Assembly (NCBI GenBank): GCA_009602725.1
Contig: WELB01000016.1
Location: 738,571-749,121, forward strand
Source: Spirogloea muscicola
Taxonomy: Eukaryota > Streptophyta > Zygnematophyceae > Spirogloeales > Spirogloeaceae
Length of the DNA: 10,551 nucleotides
Reading direction: 5' to 3'
Shown here: piece by piece, positions 7,471 to 10,551 of the stretch
How the letters are laid out: each line of letters opens with the position of its first letter
Position numbering within the stretch: position 1 is the first letter of the stretch
The notes under the pieces: model-generated
The model's database searches: none
What the model was told of the DNA's origin: nothing
Seen by the model: the letters and a program-made list of their open reading frames with translations, nothing else
Position numbers and translations under genes: made by a program

Positions 7471-10140
7471 CTACCGATCCACACACCGCAGGCCGCCGCC
7501 CTTCGGATCGTTGGAGCACTTTGCTGATACCTCCGCGGGCTCGTCAAGATCGTCCAAGACAGCTCGCTGCCAGTGAGGTGCATCTCCCGCCTTGGCCTTG
7601 TAAGAGAGACCTGAAAAGATCCCCACAGGGCAGTCTGCATCGAAGATGGACCTGGTGATGTAGGACTCCACATCATGGAGGATGTAAGACTTCAGGGGCT
7701 CTCCTTCTTTGGTTCCTGGTGGCGACCAAAGCTTCTGGTAGGTCTGCCCCAGCACACCTTCTGCACGCCCTGCGAATCAGGTAGACAGTATGTTACAGAG
7801 GTGCTAGAAGCTGAAAGGCACTGCTGCTTGTGCTTGACCATGTCCGTTCAGATGCAACTGTTCGTGGAGAACGTGGCACAGGAGATTGGCAGACACAAGC
7901 TGACTTGCTTGAGCAGGGTGCTCCATACCTGAAAGCTGCGCAAAGGCCATGGACATGTCCATGTGAGGATAGCAGCTATCCTCGGTCCAATTCACCTTCG
8001 CAATAGGCCGAACTTCCACTGTCATTGATAGCAGGTTCTCAATGTCCAGCTTGCCATAATTAGCCTTTCCCGGTCTGGTGATCTTGACTCCGTGGACATC
8101 AGACTTCCACACTGCCTCCTCTTGCGTATTACTTACAGATAGCAGAGGCTGCAAGCAATGAAGTCATGTCAGCAACAATAGAACACATCTTTCACAACCG
8201 GGCTTTCAAGCACAAACATGTGGAAACATGATGAGGATCTTGTTTACATGCAGGTGCAATTGAGTTGCTCCAACCTGCAACGAGCGGAACGATGTCAATC
8301 AGTGGCGACATCCAGCAAGATTGCTGTCGCTTACCTCTCCGTCAAAGATGAAAAGGAGGTGATCTTTGCTGCTCTGCCAATCTCTCTCTTGCTGAGTGCC
8401 AACAAACAACTTGTGGTTCTCGAAGAAGACAACAACAGCCTGACACATGGGATACCCACTGTCTGACTTAGGGTCCAGCAGCAGCACCATCTCAGCCTTA
8501 ATCTGGCATGCCAAGATAAAGCAACACATATTGCAGCACATGGACCATCACATCACCCTCCATTTCCAATCAAACTGCACACCTGTACCCAAGTCAGGTC
8601 ATGTTGCCCATCCGCGGTGGGCTTCCCAATGAAATGGGCGTTGATGTGCAGTGTCCGGTCAGAGACGATGCAGAAGTCTGCATCTCTGATGCCGTGAAAC
8701 CAGAACGGTACTCCATCCCCGCCAACAAGCCGAGGGTCGCCACAAAGGGCACCCCCTCCACTGCAATTAGTGCTTAACTTGGTGGCTGGAATAGGCTGGA
8801 CAGGTAGCGAACAGATGTCGGGAGGTTCTGTTGGCAAGAAGCAGAACGGTCCAACTGTGTACCTTTCACCAGGCATGAGCCATGTGCCCCCTGCAAAGAA
8901 ACCAGATCCTCTGTAAGCACATGTGACTTGGCATTGTAACTTGGGACTGCAAAACCCACTCCGAAGGAAATCTGTGAATATACGTCATATACTCGTCATA
9001 TAAAATTAGAGTGACCTCCAAGACCTTCCTGGGCATCAATGTACTCGAGAGTAGCTACCAGTCTTGGCACGCATGCTACAGTTAAGCTTGAATGCATGCA
9101 CATGTATACAAGCATAGACCAGGAGCACAAGCCTCGCTGTGCATAATCTCTTGCGAGACCCACGCTTTCTGCAGAATGCACGGCCAAGACTTACCCGTGG
9201 AATTGAGAATGATCTGGCCCACGTCGCCCTCATTACAGGTGCCTTTCACAGTACAAGACTGCGTGTTGGAGACGCAGGAGCTATTGAGCCGGACCAAACA
9301 GCTTTGGAATCCCTTGTTGGTCGCCACTGAGGGCACTGTACTGACAGTGAAACCACCGTCTGTAGACAACGCAGGCACACAAATGCACTTCATAGTACAT
9401 CAGTAGGAGCACAAATGAAACTCTTACGATCTTCTCAGTTGCAGTGTGCATGGCATACTGCAGACAGCATGGCTGAAACGCAATTGGACCGTGTCTCCTG
9501 ACTTGACATACAAGAGTGCAGCTTCCGCAGCGGTGAGCAGTAGAGCCTCTTACAGATCATTATATATTGCACAGTACATTTGCAGCACTTGCACCTAAGC
9601 CAAGTTATCGAAGTAACCGTCAATATGAGACTAGAGCAACTATGTGCAATATGGCAAGATTGACTCTGGGGCTGGAAGAGGGAGCCAGAGCCGCTAGCTA
9701 CCTGAGTCAGTGGGATGATTAATGGTGTAGGTGCCCTCGACCCCCAAGTCGCAGATCACGGATACGCTGGCCGAGTCCACCGGCGGGTGCAGGGCCAGGA
9801 ACTCGGAGGGCGTCTCGGCCGCCCAGGTGAGGTCCAGCCCCGTACTGCACGAGTCACACACCACCTGCTTGCGCCGCCGCGAGTGCCACCGGCGGCGGGG
9901 GGTCAGACGAGCCAGCTTCAATGCGCCTTGGCCATGACCTCAGGAAGGCCTTGTCAGGACAGTGAGCTGAGGCGTCGCATGGCACTGGCAGCGACGACGG
10001 CAGCTCACCTCGCCGACGACGGTAGCGTACTGGGAGTCAGCGGCAGCGACTCGCACTACGACGGCGACGAGGGCCGCCAGAAGCCACTGGCGCAGGGGCG
10101 GCCGGCGCCGCCGCCGCAAGCTCCATCTGCTCCGCTTCAT
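7471..10140 (-). CDS. Secreted Root_cap-domain (PF06830-type) protein, 7 exons, complete
   Basis: Exons in coding order: 10140-10009, 9864-9702, 9359-9195, 8890-8583, 8502-8335, 8148-7929, 7769-7471. They total 1455 bases (484 residues plus TAG), and all introns are GT-AG with matching phases (0,1,1,0,0,1). The ATG at 10140 has an in-frame TAG seven codons upstream. Residues 1-34 look like a signal peptide: Arg-rich start, then WLLAALVAVVV, cut near AAA/DS. Residues 45-200 form a cysteine-rich ectodomain with N-X-S/T sites at 124, 151 and 195. The Root_cap domain follows: DPRLVGGDGVPFWFHG (205-220), DFCIVSD, LHINAHFIG, DLTWVQ (251-256), DHLLFIFDGE (303-312), MTVEVRPI (354-361), AEGVLGQTYQ (388-397). 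Plant relatives are secreted or LEA-like proteins of poorly known function, so a wall or extracellular role is inference. No C-terminal membrane segment or GPI-like tail is seen. Confidence 0.88.
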
Positions 10141-10551
10141 GCCACGAGCGACGAGGAGCTACGCCGCAGCGTCATCAAGAGCCGTCCCACCGCCGCCGCC
10201 GCCGCCGCCGCCGCCGTCACCGCCGCCGCCGGCCTCCCAGCTCCTCCTTGTCACGCTCAACCACCGCCGCGGGCCCGGCGCTGGCGCCGCAGCGGCACCA
10301 TCCGCCACCTGATCCAACGGGCCGAGAAAACGGCGGACGCCTCCTCACAACCGCGCCCGCGCTCCAGAGCCCCCTCTGTGCGCGCTCGTGATGGCTCCCG
10401 CAGCCGGCTTCGGCTATCAGCGGGTGCTCGACGGTCGCGGCCGCCGAGCAGCAGCCGCCATGCGCTGGTCCGGGCGCGCGACCAGCTCCCGCGAGCTCGG
10501 CGGCCGCTTCGGCGACGGCGGCGGAGAGGCCTGCCGGCGGCGATGGCGGCG
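10141..10551 (-). promoter_or_regulatory. GC-rich 5' flank / probable 5' UTR and promoter of the Root_cap-domain gene
   Basis: This lies directly upstream of the minus-strand ATG at 10140. It is very GC- and CpG-rich. I see no TATA-like box that I would trust, so no transcription start is proposed. Confidence 0.35.
10192..10230 (+). repeat. (GCC)n trinucleotide microsatellite
   Basis: Eight perfect GCC units at 10192-10215, then GTC ACC, then three more GCC units at 10222-10230. It reads GGC on the minus strand, about 50-90 bases upstream of the Root_cap gene's start codon, so it may lie in that gene's 5' UTR. Length is likely to vary between strains. Confidence 0.9.

Larger units (their letters stand above)
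9706..10551 (+). other. Long open frame antisense to the 5' end of the Root_cap gene, runs off the window
   Basis: After TGA at 9703-9705 one plus-strand frame has no stop to the last base (282 codons), with ATGs at 9715, 9934 and 9979. Up to about 10140 it lies opposite exons 1 and 2 of the minus-strand gene. Beyond that it reads through GC-rich sequence including an (Ala)8 run, giving an Arg/Ala/Pro/Ser-rich product with no domain I recognise. High GC makes such frames common, so I regard coding as unlikely; part of 10141-10551 could still belong to a divergent gene. Confidence 0.2.

Noticed and set aside
8583-8592. Alternative donor TGG|GTACAG in exon 4 of the Root_cap gene
   Set aside because: Ending at the later CAG|GTGTGC keeps the family motif TWVQ; both are phase 0, but the earlier one would lose V and Q.
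1-10551. tRNA or rRNA genes
   Set aside because: I looked for tRNA T-loop strings such as GGTTCGAATCC and for conserved rRNA segments on both strands and saw none that could be built into a structure.

Overview
The window looks like nuclear DNA of a green plant-lineage eukaryote, most likely a green alga. Both genes are cut by many short introns with GT(G/A)AG-type donors and TGCAG-type acceptors. The introns are fairly GC-rich, unlike typical land-plant introns. The best protein matches I can recall are to plant families, and a degenerate TTTAGGG-type telomere-like stretch sits in one intron. The two outer ends of the window, which hold the 5' ends of the genes, are very GC-rich; the middle is more balanced. 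I cannot name the species.

Layout: (1) positions 1-3810, plus strand, carry a glutathione synthetase gene (12 exons in my model). It lacks only its extreme 5' end and its start codon, and ends at a TGA at 3808-3810. (2) 3811-4430 is its probable 3' UTR and flank, where I see no gene. (3) 4430-6900 is a repeat-rich intergenic block. A short element with a hairpin core, GGGCTG-N8/9-CAGCCC, occurs at least seven times in both orientations; there is also a diverged direct repeat about 1.16 kb apart and a GC-rich island. Long open frames here look like chance frames through repeats. (4) 6900-7470 is the probable 3' UTR and flank of the second gene. (5) 7471-10140, minus strand, is a complete 7-exon gene for a secreted, cysteine-containing protein of 484 residues with a C-terminal Root_cap (PF06830-type) domain. 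All its introns keep phase. (6) 10141-10551 is GC-rich upstream sequence with a (GCC)8 microsatellite and a plus-strand frame that stays open to the window edge.

The two genes converge (tail to tail) across the repeat block. Nothing suggests they work together: one makes glutathione, the other is probably a cell-surface or wall protein. The points most worth a second look are the irregular splice junction between glutathione synthetase exons 6 and 7 (U12-like motifs, and a phase problem if the usual exon end is used), a likely GC-AG intron in the same gene, the bidirectional hairpin repeat cluster, and a root-cap domain in a probable alga. I found no clear new multi-gene system.
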